A stretch of DNA of 64,000 nt from Streptomyces fumigatiscleroticus (GCF_014647975.1 NZ_BMQF01000022.1:1-64000); one strand, 5' to 3'. Counted from the first letter of the stretch, positions 26,546 to 35,685 are shown. The notes: generated from the sequence alone by a model not told the origin. Numbers and translations: made by a program.

Positions 26546-27796
26546 TTGACGGGGAACTTCACCGCCACCGAGCCGCTGTTGCAGGGCGTCATCGACGACA
26601 ACGCCCTCACCCGTGCCGACGGCGAGGTGCTGGAGGCCCAGATCCGCGCGACACTCGCCCTCGGCACCCGGGAGACCTCCCTGCCGCTGGCCACCGGCCC
26701 CGACAGCACCCCCGCGGCCCGCGAACTGGGCGCGCAGGCCGAGAAGATCGGCAATGAACTCGCCTCCTGGGCCACCGCGGCCCTGGCAAGGCTGCTCACC
26801 GACCCGATACCGCTGCCCGCCGGCCCGCTGGCCGTCCGCAGCCACTGCTACGGCCACCTGCTCACCCCTGCCGCAGCCGACCTGCTCCTCGGCCGCCGTG
26901 GCGGACCCGTCGCGATGCAGCTCTACAACGAGTGGCTGCACCAGATCGTCCTGCTGCGCGACGCCCTGCTCCCCTTCACCAACTGGCAGGAAGTCCCGCT
27001 ACTGATCACTCCGACCGGGTTGCGGCACATCGAACCGGCCCGCGACGCGTTCCTCACCGAACTCCTGGTCCGCCGGATCCGGCACACCAGCATCGTCGCC
27101 TTCGCCCGCCATGCCGTCACCGGCACCTCCGGCCCGGCCGGCTACGGCTTCGGGACGGGCGGCGGCACCGCGCTGCCCGCCGTCCTGGACCAGCCGCTCC
27201 TGACCGCTCCCCGGCACCTGCTGACCTGGCGTCCCGGCCCGGCCGCCGACGAGACCATCACGTACGTCGCCGAACTGCGGGACTACTACGCCGCACCCCG
27301 CACCCTCGTCGAGCACCTGCCGCCCGCCACCCCCACGACGCCGGGGCCGCTCACCGCCCGCATCGTCCCCGGGCCGGTCGCCGACGGGACCCGCACCGCC
27401 GCCGTCGAGATCACCCACGACGGCACCACCGCCCGCGTCGACCTCGGCCAGGCCCTGCGCGGCCACCGCTTCGCCCACCGGCCGGACGGCGCCGCGGGTG
27501 ACGCGCCCGCCGATCACTCCCCTCGCACCGCGGGCCTGTGGACGGCTCTGCGCGCACCGGGGCTGGTGTGGACACGCGCGGGCGACGTCACCCTGGACGT
27601 CACCGCCCAGGACGACCTCGTCGTCCTGGCCCTGCTCGGCCGGCTCTACCCGGAGAACGTCACCCTCCGCCCCGCCTACCGCCCCGCGGACCGCCCCGCC
27701 GACCGTCCCGTCGACCGTCCCGTCGCACGGGCAACCGGGGACGGCGACGGACCCAGCCGCCTGGTGGTCCTTGTCGATCCGTCACAGGCCGGCTGA
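26546..27796 (+). CDS. Uncharacterised protein, possibly 5'-truncated
   Basis: A 416-residue soluble protein that I do not recognise. The coding pattern is strong, with highly GC-rich third positions throughout. The only start available is a TTG at 26546 with a weak AGAAG upstream; an in-frame stop lies about 35 bases before it. The true N-terminus may therefore be lost. The middle (about 95-200) is the most ordered part (LYNEWLHQIVLLRDALLPF, ELLVRRIRHTSIVAFARH). The C-terminus has a degenerate ADRP repeat. It ends 49 bases before the epoxide hydrolase-like gene. Confidence 0.6.
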   Translation: MTGNFTATEPLLQGVIDDNALTRADGEVLEAQIRATLALGTRETSLPLATGPDSTPAARELGAQAEKIGNELASWATAALARLLTDPIPLPAGPLAVRSHCYGHLLTPAAADLLLGRRGGPVAMQLYNEWLHQIVLLRDALLPFTNWQEVPLLITPTGLRHIEPARDAFLTELLVRRIRHTSIVAFARHAVTGTSGPAGYGFGTGGGTALPAVLDQPLLTAPRHLLTWRPGPAADETITYVAELRDYYAAPRTLVEHLPPATPTTPGPLTARIVPGPVADGTRTAAVEITHDGTTARVDLGQALRGHRFAHRPDGAAGDAPADHSPRTAGLWTALRAPGLVWTRAGDVTLDVTAQDDLVVLALLGRLYPENVTLRPAYRPADRPADRPVDRPVARATGDGDGPSRLVVLVDPSQAG

Positions 27797-27845
27797 CACC
27801 CCCACCCCTCGCGTCGCGAAGTACGCCGGAGAAGTTGGAGAGGAC

Positions 27846-28727
27846 ATGATGTTCGATCATGACGGAACGCCCGTCCGCACGGGCCGTGAAGCCGTCAACG
27901 GCACGAGTCTGCACTACCGGACGGCCGGGTCCGGCCCCGCAGTGGTGCTGCTGCACGGCGTGCCCAAGACCGGCTACCACTGGCGCCACCTGCTGCCGAA
28001 GCTGACGCCCCACTACACCGTCGTCGTGCCGGACCTCCGCGGTCTCGGCGACTCCGCCCGCCCGGCGGACGGCTACGACTCCGCGACGATGAGCGACGAC
28101 ATCGCCGAGCTGATGGCCCGTCTCGGGCACGAGACCTACGCCGTGGCGGGCGAGGACTGGGGGGCGGTGATCGGCTACCAGCTCGCCGCCCGCCACCGCG
28201 ATCACGTCACCGCTCTCGTCTTCGCCGAGGCACTGTTCCCCGGCTTCGGCTTCGAGGACCACACGGCCCTCACCGTCGAGAACGTCTCCAGCGGCATGCA
28301 TCTGTGGCATCTGGGCTTCTACTTCCAGCCCGACGTGCCCGAGATGCTGATCGCCGGGCACGAACGTGAGCTGATCACCTACATGATGAAGAACGAGCGA
28401 AGCCACCCCGACACCGCCACCCCCGACGCGGTCGAGGAATACGTGCGCTGCTACTCCATGCCCGGCGGCATCCGCGCGATGCTCTCGATCTACCGGGCGA
28501 TGCTCGTCGACGCCGAACAGAACCGGCAGGCCGCGCGGAAGAAGCTGGACATCCCGGTGCTGGCACTCGGCGGCTCGGCCTTCATCGGCGACCGCAACGA
28601 GTCCCAGATGCGGCTCATGGCGCACGACGTCACCGGGCACGTCTTCGACGCCGGCCACGACCTGGCGGAGGAAGTGCCCGACGAGATGGCCGACGTAGTC
28701 CTGCCGTTCCTGGCCGCGCACCGGTAG
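27846..28727 (+). CDS. Alpha/beta hydrolase, epoxide hydrolase-like
   Basis: A 293-residue hydrolase with an Asp nucleophile (D104 in AGEDWGA) rather than Ser, which marks the epoxide hydrolase/dehalogenase group. The oxyanion motif is HGVPKTGYHW and the catalytic His is in DAGHDLAEEVP. A lid domain lies at about 140-215. GGAGAGG precedes the ATG. It would open epoxides or hydrolyse related substrates. It follows the unknown gene at 26546 by 49 bases and may be co-transcribed with it. Confidence 0.87.
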   Translation: MMFDHDGTPVRTGREAVNGTSLHYRTAGSGPAVVLLHGVPKTGYHWRHLLPKLTPHYTVVVPDLRGLGDSARPADGYDSATMSDDIAELMARLGHETYAVAGEDWGAVIGYQLAARHRDHVTALVFAEALFPGFGFEDHTALTVENVSSGMHLWHLGFYFQPDVPEMLIAGHERELITYMMKNERSHPDTATPDAVEEYVRCYSMPGGIRAMLSIYRAMLVDAEQNRQAARKKLDIPVLALGGSAFIGDRNESQMRLMAHDVTGHVFDAGHDLAEEVPDEMADVVLPFLAAHR

Positions 28728-29125
28728 CCGGCACCCGGCCGCCCAGACCGCTGACCCGGAGCGGCCGGCAGGCTCGGGGCCGAGGGGCCTCCTGGCCGGG
28801 TGGAACCGTCCGGTTCCGCGCGGCCACGAGGCCCCGCCGCCGCCCCGTACCACCGCTCGGCCGACGCACTCCGAGCAGCCTTTGGCGAGCCGGGATCGAT
28901 CACCACACGCACCCACGAACCCATCGGCATGACCAAACGCGACCGGAGGACACCCCAGTCGACAGCACCGTTCACGCCCCGGATGCCGGCGCCGATGTCG
29001 GCCAGGGCGATACCGGGTTGGACGACGCCGGTCTGTTACGCGGCGGCCGGCAGGCCGGAGACGGCGCTGTGGACGCGCCGGCGCTCTCGGGGAAGGGACA
29101 GGGGCCCCTCCCCCGGCGGCACGGG
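28728..29125. other. Gap after the hydrolase with a possible terminator
   Basis: No gene is recognised in these 398 bases. An 8-bp stem (CCGGCCGC at 28735 with GCGGCCGG at 28761) with an 18-base loop follows the hydrolase stop codon and may terminate it. The remainder looks like decayed coding sequence. Confidence 0.4.
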
Positions 29126-30031
29126 TCAGCGCTGCGTATCGGAGTCCGCCGCGGACGACCTCTCCGGTGCCATGCCCTCCGCGACGCTCAGCTCCTGGGT
29201 CCCTACGACGGACAGCAGTTCCAGCTGCTCGGCTCCCCGGCTTCCGGGCGGCGCGGTGAACCACAGCAGGCGTTGGCGTCCGTCCTCGCTGAGCAGGTTG
29301 TGGCAGTCGAGTTCGATGACGCCGAGCATCGGGTGGACGATCCTCTTGTGGTCCATGCGGCGCACCGCGACGTCGTGGGTGTCCCAGAGGGCTGCGAACT
29401 CCTGGCTGCGGCGGCGCAGCACGGCGACCATCTTCGTGACCTCCGCGTCCCGGCCGCGCCGGGCGGCCGCTGCCTGGAGGTCGGCCACGAACACCCGGGA
29501 GTGGTGCGGGTGGTCCTCGGGCGGGTGGATCTCGCGTGTGCGCGGGTCGGTGAACCAGCGGTACGCGAAGCTCGCCGCCGGGCCGCGGTGGGCCGGGGAC
29601 TTGCCGAGCAGGGCCAGGGCCAGGTCGTTCTCCACCAGGGTTTCGTGCAGGTCGGTGATGACGCGCGCGGGGGTGTTGGACAGCCGGTCCAGCAGGCCGA
29701 GGAGCGCGGGCTGCACATGTGCCGACGGTCCGTGTGCCGACGGGGGGACCGGCCGTTCGGCCAGGTGAAACAGGTGGTCGCGTTCGTCGCCGTTCAGGCG
29801 CAGGGCCCGGGCGAGGGCGGCCAGGGTCTGGGCCGAGGGCTGCACGCCGTTCTTCGCGCTGCCGCGTTCCAACTCGGTGTAGTAGTCGGCTGACAGCCCG
29901 GCCAGCTGGGCGACTTCCTCGCGGCGCAGCCCGGGGACGCGCCGGCGCGGGCCTTGGGGGAGACCGACCTCGGCGGGGCGGATGCGGTCACGGCGTGTCC
30001 TGAGGAAGGCACCGAGTTCTGGAAGGTTCAC
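29126..30031 (-). CDS. XRE-family regulator with MmyB-type ligand domain
   Basis: A 301-residue regulator, third of its type in the window. The helix-turn-helix (about 30-60: RREEVAQLAGLSADYYTEL) is followed by the MmyB-like domain (about 110-275, with FAYRWFTDPRTREIH). The GTG start at 30031 agrees with the start of family homology (VNLPELGAFLRTRRDRI). It is divergent from an SDR gene at 30201, the usual arrangement for a repressor and its target in this family. Confidence 0.9.
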   Translation of the reverse strand: MNLPELGAFLRTRRDRIRPAEVGLPQGPRRRVPGLRREEVAQLAGLSADYYTELERGSAKNGVQPSAQTLAALARALRLNGDERDHLFHLAERPVPPSAHGPSAHVQPALLGLLDRLSNTPARVITDLHETLVENDLALALLGKSPAHRGPAASFAYRWFTDPRTREIHPPEDHPHHSRVFVADLQAAAARRGRDAEVTKMVAVLRRRSQEFAALWDTHDVAVRRMDHKRIVHPMLGVIELDCHNLLSEDGRQRLLWFTAPPGSRGAEQLELLSVVGTQELSVAEGMAPERSSAADSDTQR

Positions 30032-30200
30032 CCCGCCATGGTCGCTCGCGCGCCAGGGTGTGGCCAGGGGGTAGCCAGGGGGTGGCATCCCCTGGGTAGA
30101 CGCAGCCCTGGCTGGGGATGGGGAGCCGGCCGATCGTGGAGGACGCAGCAGGGCGACGGCGAGGCCGTGGCCCGATCCGCGATCACCACAGGAGCCGGCA

Positions 30201-30983
30201 ATGCCCATCCACACGTCCCCCGACCGGATCGCCGCCCCGGCCCGGCCCTCATCCTCACCTCGTGTCGCGATCGTCACCGGCGGCTCGCGCGGCATCGGCC
30301 GCCGGACCGTCGGCCGGCTGGCCGCCGACGGGTACGCCGTAGCGGTCGGCTACGCCGCCGACCGGGACGAGGCCGAAGCCGCCGTGAAGGAGGCCGTCAC
30401 CGCAGGTGGCCGGGCGATCGCAGTGCGCGCGGACGTCGCCGACGAACACGCCGTCGCGGCCCTCTTCGACGCGGCCGAAGCGGAGTTCGGCGGCGTCGAC
30501 GTCGTCGTGCACGCGGCCGGGCGGGCGCACATGGCGCCGATCGCCGAGCTGGACCTGGCAGTCCTGGACGACCTGCACCGCACCAATATCCGCGGCACGT
30601 TCGTCGTCGTCCAGCAGGCCGCCCGCCGGGTGCGCCCCGGCGGCGCGATCGTGACGTTCTCCACGTCCGTGGTGGGGCTCGCCTTCCCGGACTACGGCGC
30701 GTACTCCGCCAGCAAGGGCGCGGTCGAGGCGCTGACGCTGATCCTGGCCAGGGAGCTGCGGGGCCGGGACGTCACCGCCAACGCCGTCGCGCCCGGCCCC
30801 ACGGCCACCGACGGGTTCCTGGACGGCAAGGACGAGGAGACCCTCACCCGCCTGGCCGCCCGGCCCCCGCTGGAGCGACTCGGTACCCCGGCCGACATCG
30901 CCGAGGTCGTCGCGTTCCTGGCCTCCCCGGCCGGCCACTGGATCAACGGACAGGTCGTCCGCGCCAACGGCGGAATCATCTGA
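30201..30983 (+). CDS. Short-chain dehydrogenase/reductase, paralogue of the SDR at 7555
   Basis: A 260-residue classical SDR. Cofactor loop TGGSRGIG (near 27-34), HAAG at the NNAG position, and catalytic Ser in TFSTSVVG with YSASK. It matches the 7555 SDR almost throughout, including HRTNIRGTFVV, NAVAPGPTAT and PLERLGTP. AGGAG precedes the ATG. It is divergent from the MmyB-type regulator. Downstream is the decayed copy of the long SDR. Confidence 0.9.
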   Translation: MPIHTSPDRIAAPARPSSSPRVAIVTGGSRGIGRRTVGRLAADGYAVAVGYAADRDEAEAAVKEAVTAGGRAIAVRADVADEHAVAALFDAAEAEFGGVDVVVHAAGRAHMAPIAELDLAVLDDLHRTNIRGTFVVVQQAARRVRPGGAIVTFSTSVVGLAFPDYGAYSASKGAVEALTLILARELRGRDVTANAVAPGPTATDGFLDGKDEETLTRLAARPPLERLGTPADIAEVVAFLASPAGHWINGQVVRANGGII

Positions 30984-30999
30984 GCCGCCCGCAGCCACC

Positions 31000-31492
31000 C
31001 CGGGCGCCGCCGAGGCGTTCACCGCCGAGCAGTTCGCGGACCCGTACGACGTGAACGTCCTGGGCACCCGGCTGTCAGCCGTGCCGCCCTGCCGAAGTCG
31101 CGTGAGCAGCGCTCGGAAGTGCTGGTGGGGACCGGCAGCACCGGCAACGACGGCGACTGCCCCGTTCCTCGCCCGTACTTCGCCGGCGCAATGCCGCGAT
31201 GGACGCCCCGGCCGTCAGCTGCGCCGCCGAGATGCTCCGCGTGGGCGAAGTGGCTGGCGCGGGCGCCCCCGCCGACGTCGACAGTGCGGAAGCCCGCGAC
31301 CGGCGTCGCCGACCCCTGACGGGTGATCAGGGCAAGCGTCTGACCGCGCTCGTCCCTTCGTACGCCGATGTGACCGAGGTCGCTGAAGCCGTCACGCGCC
31401 TGGTCGCGATGGAGCACGGCACTCGGCCTCCGCGCACCCACATGAACCCGACTGGACAGCCTGCTCACCGCAGGCAGCTCCCTGTAACGCCC
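31000..31492 (+). pseudogene. Decayed copy of the long-form SDR
   Basis: Scattered matches to the 8509 SDR appear in order but in different frames: EAFTAEQFADPYDVNVLGT (where the intact gene has EAFTPEQLDQLYDINVLST), then RPYFAGA, then MDAPAVSCAAEMLRVG (intact: MDSLAVSYAAELARWG), then ADVTEVAEAVTRLVAM. The N-terminal cofactor loop is absent and several indels break the frame. It follows the SDR paralogue exactly as the intact long SDR follows the SDR at 7555. Confidence 0.75.
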
Positions 31493-31516
31493 CTCTGAGA
31501 GAAGGAACGACCAGCC

Positions 31517-31747
31517 ATGCCTTTCGCGAACTTCAAGGTCCCCGAGAAGACCCTCACCCCGAAGCAGAAGGAGGAGATCGTCACCCGCACCACCGAGCTG
31601 TACGTCGAGATCTACGGCGAGCGCGCCCGCAACAACACCATGGTTCTGGTCGAAGAGGTCGCCGACGGCGGCTGGGGCATCTCCGGCAACGTGCTGACCC
31701 TCGCCATGCTCGGTGAGGCGGCACCGACCGACACCAGCGACGCCTGA
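31517..31747 (+). CDS. 4-oxalocrotonate tautomerase-like protein
   Basis: A 76-residue protein of the tautomerase superfamily. After Met removal, Pro1 (sequence MPFANFKVPE) is the general acid/base that interconverts enol and keto acids. The KQKEEIVTRTTEL helix and the VLVEEVADGGWGISG strand-turn are typical of this group. GAGAGAAGGAACG gives a strong ribosome site. It lies downstream of the SDR paralogue and is followed by a terminator. Confidence 0.87.
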   Translation: MPFANFKVPEKTLTPKQKEEIVTRTTELYVEIYGERARNNTMVLVEEVADGGWGISGNVLTLAMLGEAAPTDTSDA

Positions 31748-31787
31748 CCGCACCGGCCGTCATGCGGCCAGGACAGCACCGTGAAAC

Positions 31788-31822
31788 CGAGGGCCGCCGC
31801 CGATCGCGCCCGGCGGCCCTCG
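31788..31822 (+). terminator. Hairpin terminator after the tautomerase gene
   Basis: A perfect 12-bp stem (CGAGGGCCGCCG and CGGCGGCCCTCG) with an 11-base loop begins 41 bases after the stop codon. Confidence 0.8.
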
Positions 31823-32380
31823 GCCGGGGAACTGTGAGCGGACCAGGAGGTCGGCACTGCCGGTGCCGCCGTGTTCCCGTGACGGGGACGGCCGGTCTCC
31901 TCACCGCACTCATTGGTGACCGCCCTGCTGACATCCACGTTCACTCTCCGTCTATCGCATTCGAGGCGAGGATTTCGCATGAGATGCGGCTCGGGGACGT
32001 CTTCGCAGTTCACTGCAATCGCTCGCTCGATGGAGTCCAGGACAGGTGTCGCCTGTTCGCATCCGATGCAACGGGTTCTGGTAGGAACAGAGGAAGAGTG
32101 GTTGGCGACAGCGGTGGTTTTAATTCGGGAACCAAACGGCCAGTTGAGGGAGGCGGCCGTTTCGCCTCGCCGCTGTCGTACTCCCTTGAGGAGGGGGCCT
32201 GAGAAGTCTGACCTGCAAGTTCCAGGCTCCGTTGCGAGGGCGACGTGACTGGCTGATCGCCGCACGTGCAGGGTTTTTGGAATCGCTGGATCGATCGCTG
32301 GATCGCCCGCGCGCTGTCACGCGAATTAGCTTTCTGAATTTCCCGGACACGTCACGTGCGTCCCTGATATGGCGTCGCTT
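31823..32380. other. Lower-GC stretch without an identifiable gene
   Basis: This segment is visibly less G+C-rich than its surroundings, especially 31910-32130 and 32270-32400. A short open frame on the + strand (about 32069-32248) reads protein-like (RVLVGTEEEWLATAVVLIRE) but has no ribosome site and no family I recognise. The 12-base unit TCGCTGGATCGA recurs at about 32283-32306. It may be a horizontally acquired or decayed segment. Confidence 0.35.
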
Positions 32381-32983
32381 TTATCGCCGAATCGACCCCG
32401 GCCTAATGGGGAACCGATGGCCCGATGGCTGGCATAGTTCAAGAGACGGCCGCCGCCCTGCGGTCGGCGATGGACGGCGGCCGCCGTGCGCAAGGACTCG
32501 CGTCTTCGCGGGCGCGAGGGCCTTGCGCGGGACGTCCTCACAGCCGAGTTGGACCGCTGTGAGGACGGGGTCGGAGTCTGCAGTGGGAGGGCGGGCTCCG
32601 GCCATCCCGGGGGACTGGGTTGTCATCCCGTACTTCGAAACCGGGGGCCTCAAGAGGACGCGTGCCCCATCTGGCGGATCACGCCTGTCGCCCTTCTTCG
32701 TGGGCCCAAGGGGTCGAGGGGCGGGCGGGTACGGCCGCGCACGGCGTTCCGAGTGCCGCGCACGGCGTTCCGAAGCGCCGCGCACGGCGTTCCGGAGTGC
32801 CGCGCACGGCGTTCCGGAGTGCCGCGCACGGCGTTCCGAAGTGCCGCGCACGGCGTTCCGGAGTGCCGCGCGCAGCAGGGCGGGCGTGTCGAGGCCCAGT
32901 TGGCCGGACGGACACATCAGCACCACGGACCGGGCCGCCGGCACCTGGCGGATCACCGACCGGAACGCGGCGTCCTGCTCCAT
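32381..32983 (-). CDS. Doubtful ORF whose 3' part is tandem repeat
   Basis: The first 40 or so codons (MEQDAAFRSVIRQVPAARSV, then VLMCPSGQLGLD) read like a real protein and start 17 bases after the stop of the winged-helix gene. Beyond this the frame runs through the six-copy 22-bp repeat and low-complexity sequence. I suspect an originally longer gene whose 3' end was replaced by repeats. No function is assigned. Confidence 0.3.
   Translation of the reverse strand: MEQDAAFRSVIRQVPAARSVVLMCPSGQLGLDTPALLRAALRNAVRGTSERRARHSGTPCAALRNAVRGASERRARHSERRARPYPPAPRPLGPTKKGDRRDPPDGARVLLRPPVSKYGMTTQSPGMAGARPPTADSDPVLTAVQLGCEDVPRKALAPAKTRVLAHGGRRPSPTAGRRPSLELCQPSGHRFPIRPGSIRR
32734..32864. repeat. Six tandem copies of a 22-bp repeat
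   Basis: The unit GCCGCGCACGGCGTTCCGGAGT occurs six times head to tail, counted by position from 32734, 32755, 32777, 32799, 32821 and 32843. The first copy is one base shorter. Variants are limited to the last few bases of the unit. The unit length is not a multiple of three, so any reading frame cycles through all phases. Confidence 0.9.
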
Positions 32984-32999
32984 GGCAGCTGATCCTCTC

Positions 33000-33323
33000 T
33001 CAACAGGGGGGTGGCGCGGTGCCCGCATCCCGGTCGGCGAGGTCGGCGAAGATCTCCAGCAGGGTCCGTACCGAAACACCGCCCTCGGCCGGATGCCGGA
33101 ACGGCCCATCCAGGTGCAGCGTGTACTGATTGCGCCGCCCCACCCGCCGGCGGCGCAGATAGCCGGCCTGTTCCAGGTCGGCCACGATGGCCTGGGCGGT
33201 GCGCTCGGTGATCCGGCAGGAAGCGGCCACCTGCCGCAACTGCACGGTCGGATCCCGCGCGATGGCCAGCAGCACCCGCGCATGGTTCGTCAGGAACGTC
33301 CATCCCCCGCCCTCGCTGACCAT
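33000..33323 (-). CDS. Winged-helix (MarR/ArsR-like) transcriptional regulator
   Basis: A 107-residue DNA-binding protein. The winged helix covers about 8-75 (WTFLTNHARVLLAIARD, ITERTAQAIVADLEQAGYL, RRVGRRNQYTLHL). It matches a small-regulator family common in Streptomyces and of unknown target. GAGGGGC precedes the ATG at 33323; the longer frame upstream shows no homology. It lies just upstream of the doubtful repeat-containing ORF. Confidence 0.83.
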   Translation of the reverse strand: MVSEGGGWTFLTNHARVLLAIARDPTVQLRQVAASCRITERTAQAIVADLEQAGYLRRRRVGRRNQYTLHLDGPFRHPAEGGVSVRTLLEIFADLADRDAGTAPPPC

Positions 33324-33977
33324 GCCCCTCGGCCCCTCCCCGCCGGCCGACGTCTCAGCACGGACACCGGCCCGGCGTTGCCGAAAACGCCCTTCGTACA
33401 TTCTCCCGCTCCACGAAGGTTGCCGCTGATGATTACCGCTTCTGGCGTGTGCCAGGCCGCACCCCAACCACTCGGCGCGGGGCGGAGAGCCGACTTCGCT
33501 CACCGGTGGTGGATCCGGTGTGTACAGCAGGCTCTCGGCTCGGATGAGGCCGGCGGCGAACGGCGCGAGGAACTCCGGGTACGGAAGGGGCCCTCGAAGA
33601 CCTGGTACGGAAGGGGCCCTCGAAGACCTCCCGGCCGACGGCGACGACAGCGCAGCGGGTGCAGAGGAAGGCGTCACCGGACAGGTCCTGTCCCTGTTGT
33701 CCGCGTTACGTGTTCCACTGGGCAAGGTGCTCGGTCGGTGCGGCTGCCGTTCGTGCGGAATCGGGTTCCAGCCCCTCGCGCCCGTCTTGGCGGCCTGAGA
33801 AGGTCGAGCTGAACAGCGAGGGACATCGAAGGCTCGCGAAGCGGTGCCGCAGAGCATTCCGACCGCGCACGTGGCTGACGAGGCCGGTGTCTCCCACGTC
33901 TGCCCGGGACAAGCCCCGGTGCCCTGCCGCCCGGCAAGGTGTGACGGGTCCGGCCACGGCCGGCATGCCTGGGCCGG
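33324..33977. other. Long gap with a short duplication, no confident gene
   Basis: These 654 bases separate the winged-helix gene from the 2OG oxygenase. Open frames are present on both strands without ribosome sites or recognisable domains. A 26-bp unit is exactly duplicated in tandem at 33578-33603 and 33604-33629. The region is probably eroded coding DNA. Confidence 0.4.
33578..33629. repeat. Exact 26-bp tandem duplication
   Basis: The unit starts GGTACGGAAGGGGCCCTCG and ends AAGACCT, and occurs twice back to back with no differences. Confidence 0.85.
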
Positions 33978-34670
33978 CTACCCGTACAGCTGGTGTGCGG
34001 AAGAGGTGGCCTGTGGGGTGGCGGTGGGAACGGTGTAGGCGAAGTTGAGCACGGTGCGCCGTACGCCGGTGCGATTCAGGGGCGTGACGCGGTGCGCGGT
34101 GGTGTCGCTGCGCAGGAGGTAGGCGTCGCCGGGGGCGTGGTGGGCCGACCGCGCCTGGCCGGCGGCGGTCAGCTGCCGCGGTGAGTCGGTGTGCGGCGTG
34201 TACTCGGCGAGCCCGCCGTCCGAGGGGTGGGGCGGGGCCTCGAGGAACAGGACGAGGGCGTAGGGGTAGTCGTCGGTGTGGGCGCCGTGGGTGTCGCTCT
34301 CGCGGTGCAGGATGTTCAGCACGTGCCGCTCCACCAGGTCCGGGACGGCGAGAACCTGCTCACCGACGGCCCGGGCGACGAGAGATTGCAGCTCCTCGTC
34401 CGCGTACAGGCGGGGGATCAGACGGGACTCCGCGGCGATGACATGGCCGCCGAGGGTGGTCATGCGACGGGGAGAGCCGTCCATACACGACATCGCGAAA
34501 TCCCGGCGCCGCGCCCGGTGCTCCAGCCGGCGCGCTTCCTCGCGCAGGGCTGCCAGCCCCTGGGGGGTGAGCAGGCCGCGCAGAGGCAGGTATCCCTCGG
34601 TGTGCAGATCGTGTGCGGCGCCGGTGTTCTCCGGGCGGGCGAGAAGGTCGGCGTGGAACAGGTGTGACAC
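33978..34670 (-). CDS. 2-oxoglutarate/Fe(II)-dependent oxygenase
   Basis: A 230-residue non-haem iron oxygenase. The iron ligands are H131 and D133 (GAHTDDYPY) and H193 (TTAHRVTP). A conserved Arg cluster at 200-205 would bind 2-oxoglutarate. The sequence resembles ArpA-like or HalD-like enzymes that hydroxylate or chlorinate free amino acids or small metabolites; the HxD here (not HxG) argues for hydroxylation. It stands alone, next to the IS5 remnant upstream, and lies close to but opposite the PKS operon. Confidence 0.82.
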   Translation of the reverse strand: MSHLFHADLLARPENTGAAHDLHTEGYLPLRGLLTPQGLAALREEARRLEHRARRRDFAMSCMDGSPRRMTTLGGHVIAAESRLIPRLYADEELQSLVARAVGEQVLAVPDLVERHVLNILHRESDTHGAHTDDYPYALVLFLEAPPHPSDGGLAEYTPHTDSPRQLTAAGQARSAHHAPGDAYLLRSDTTAHRVTPLNRTGVRRTVLNFAYTVPTATPQATSSAHQLYG

Positions 34671-34884
34671 GGGCGCGGCGCTCCTTCACTGGTAGGAGGG
34701 CGGGACGGGGAGACGATCCCCGGGCGTCGGTCCGCTCACGCCATCCCTGACCTGTTCGGCCGAAGGGACCGCATCGGCGGTGCAGCGGCTCGCCCGTACG
34801 CGCGGGCAGGCACAGGGCGGGTGCCCAGGCGTGGGGCGGCACTGTGCTTCTGCGCCATGGTCCGGGGCCGCTTCGGACGTCACC

Positions 34885-35400
34885 TGATCCGGCGAGTCGG
34901 CGGTGGCGGATCAGGGTGCAGGCGATGCTGGTGAAGGCGGGGAAGCGGTCGGCCTTGCGCTCGTAGCGGCGGTGAAGCCTGCGGCACCCGGCCGGCCGGG
35001 CCGTCGACCGCTCGGTGCCCCAGCGGTGTCGTCCGCGGCGGGTGGAGGATTCGATGCCGCGGCGGGAGCGGATCGATCGGCGGGATGCCCCGGGCAGCGG
35101 CCGAAGGGCCTGGCCGTCGTGCACGTTGGCTCCCGGCACACCGACTGACAGCGGCAGACCGGCGCGTCCGGCGATCAGGTGGATCTGCGATCCGTACGTG
35201 CCGCGATCAGCAGCTTCCGGGCCGGTCAGGTCCCCTCTTTCATCGCCCGGGGGCTGACCGCGTCGATCGCGCACCGGGACCAGTTCAGCTCACCACGCGC
35301 GCCGAGTCCGTCCGGCACCAGGCGGTGCGGTGCGGCCCGGGCGCCGGTGCACTCGGTGAACCGCCGTACTGCGGCACTCCCGACGGCGCGCTCGAGCACG
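34885..35400 (-). pseudogene. IS5-family transposase remnant
   Basis: The 5' part (GELNWSRCAIDAVSP) lies in one frame. After a shift near 35230 the match continues in another (DLTGPEAADRGTYGSQIHLI, GLPLSVGVPGANVHD, then RGIESSTRRGRHRW and ERKADRFPAFTSIACTLIRH). These are the DDE-domain and C-terminal motifs of IS5/IS427-type transposases. A stretch between the second Asp region and RGIESS is missing. The N-terminal half and both element ends are unclear. It lies just upstream of the PKS operon. Confidence 0.8.
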
Positions 35401-35685
35401 GGAGGAGCGCTGTCACTCAAGTCAGGCCCCTGACATATGCAGCGTCGTTGACGTGCCCCTTTCCGATCAACGCGCCCCCCTTGAACACACTTGTCCGTGT
35501 GCGGCGAGGGAAGTGATGGAGAGCGCACGATATCGGACCCCGTACCAGGCAGCAGTCTGCGTCGCTCCGGCACGGAGGGGGTCTCCCGCGGCCGGTCGTG
35601 AGATGCAGTGCGACTGACGCGTTGCGGAGCCCGAGACGCTGACCAACGGCGCCACACGGACAACCCAATGTCGAGGATGACAGCC
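35401..35685 (+). promoter_or_regulatory. Leader region of the Rieske/PKS operon
   Basis: No gene lies in these 285 bases. The region should contain the operon promoter; TTGACG at about 35447 is a possible -35 element but no matching -10 is clear. It holds the first copy of the 32-base element at 35521-35552, followed by a 130-base stretch before the start codon. Confidence 0.45.
35521..35552 (+). promoter_or_regulatory. Repeated operon element, copy A
   Basis: GAGCGCACGATATCGGACC, three to four variable bases, then GTACCAGGCAG. The same arrangement returns at 36732-36764, so it is unlikely to be chance. It lies about 135 bases before the Rieske start codon. Confidence 0.6.

Noticed and set aside
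32734..32864. CRISPR array
   Set aside because: The 22-bp units abut each other without unique spacers, and no Cas gene is present. It is a tandem repeat.
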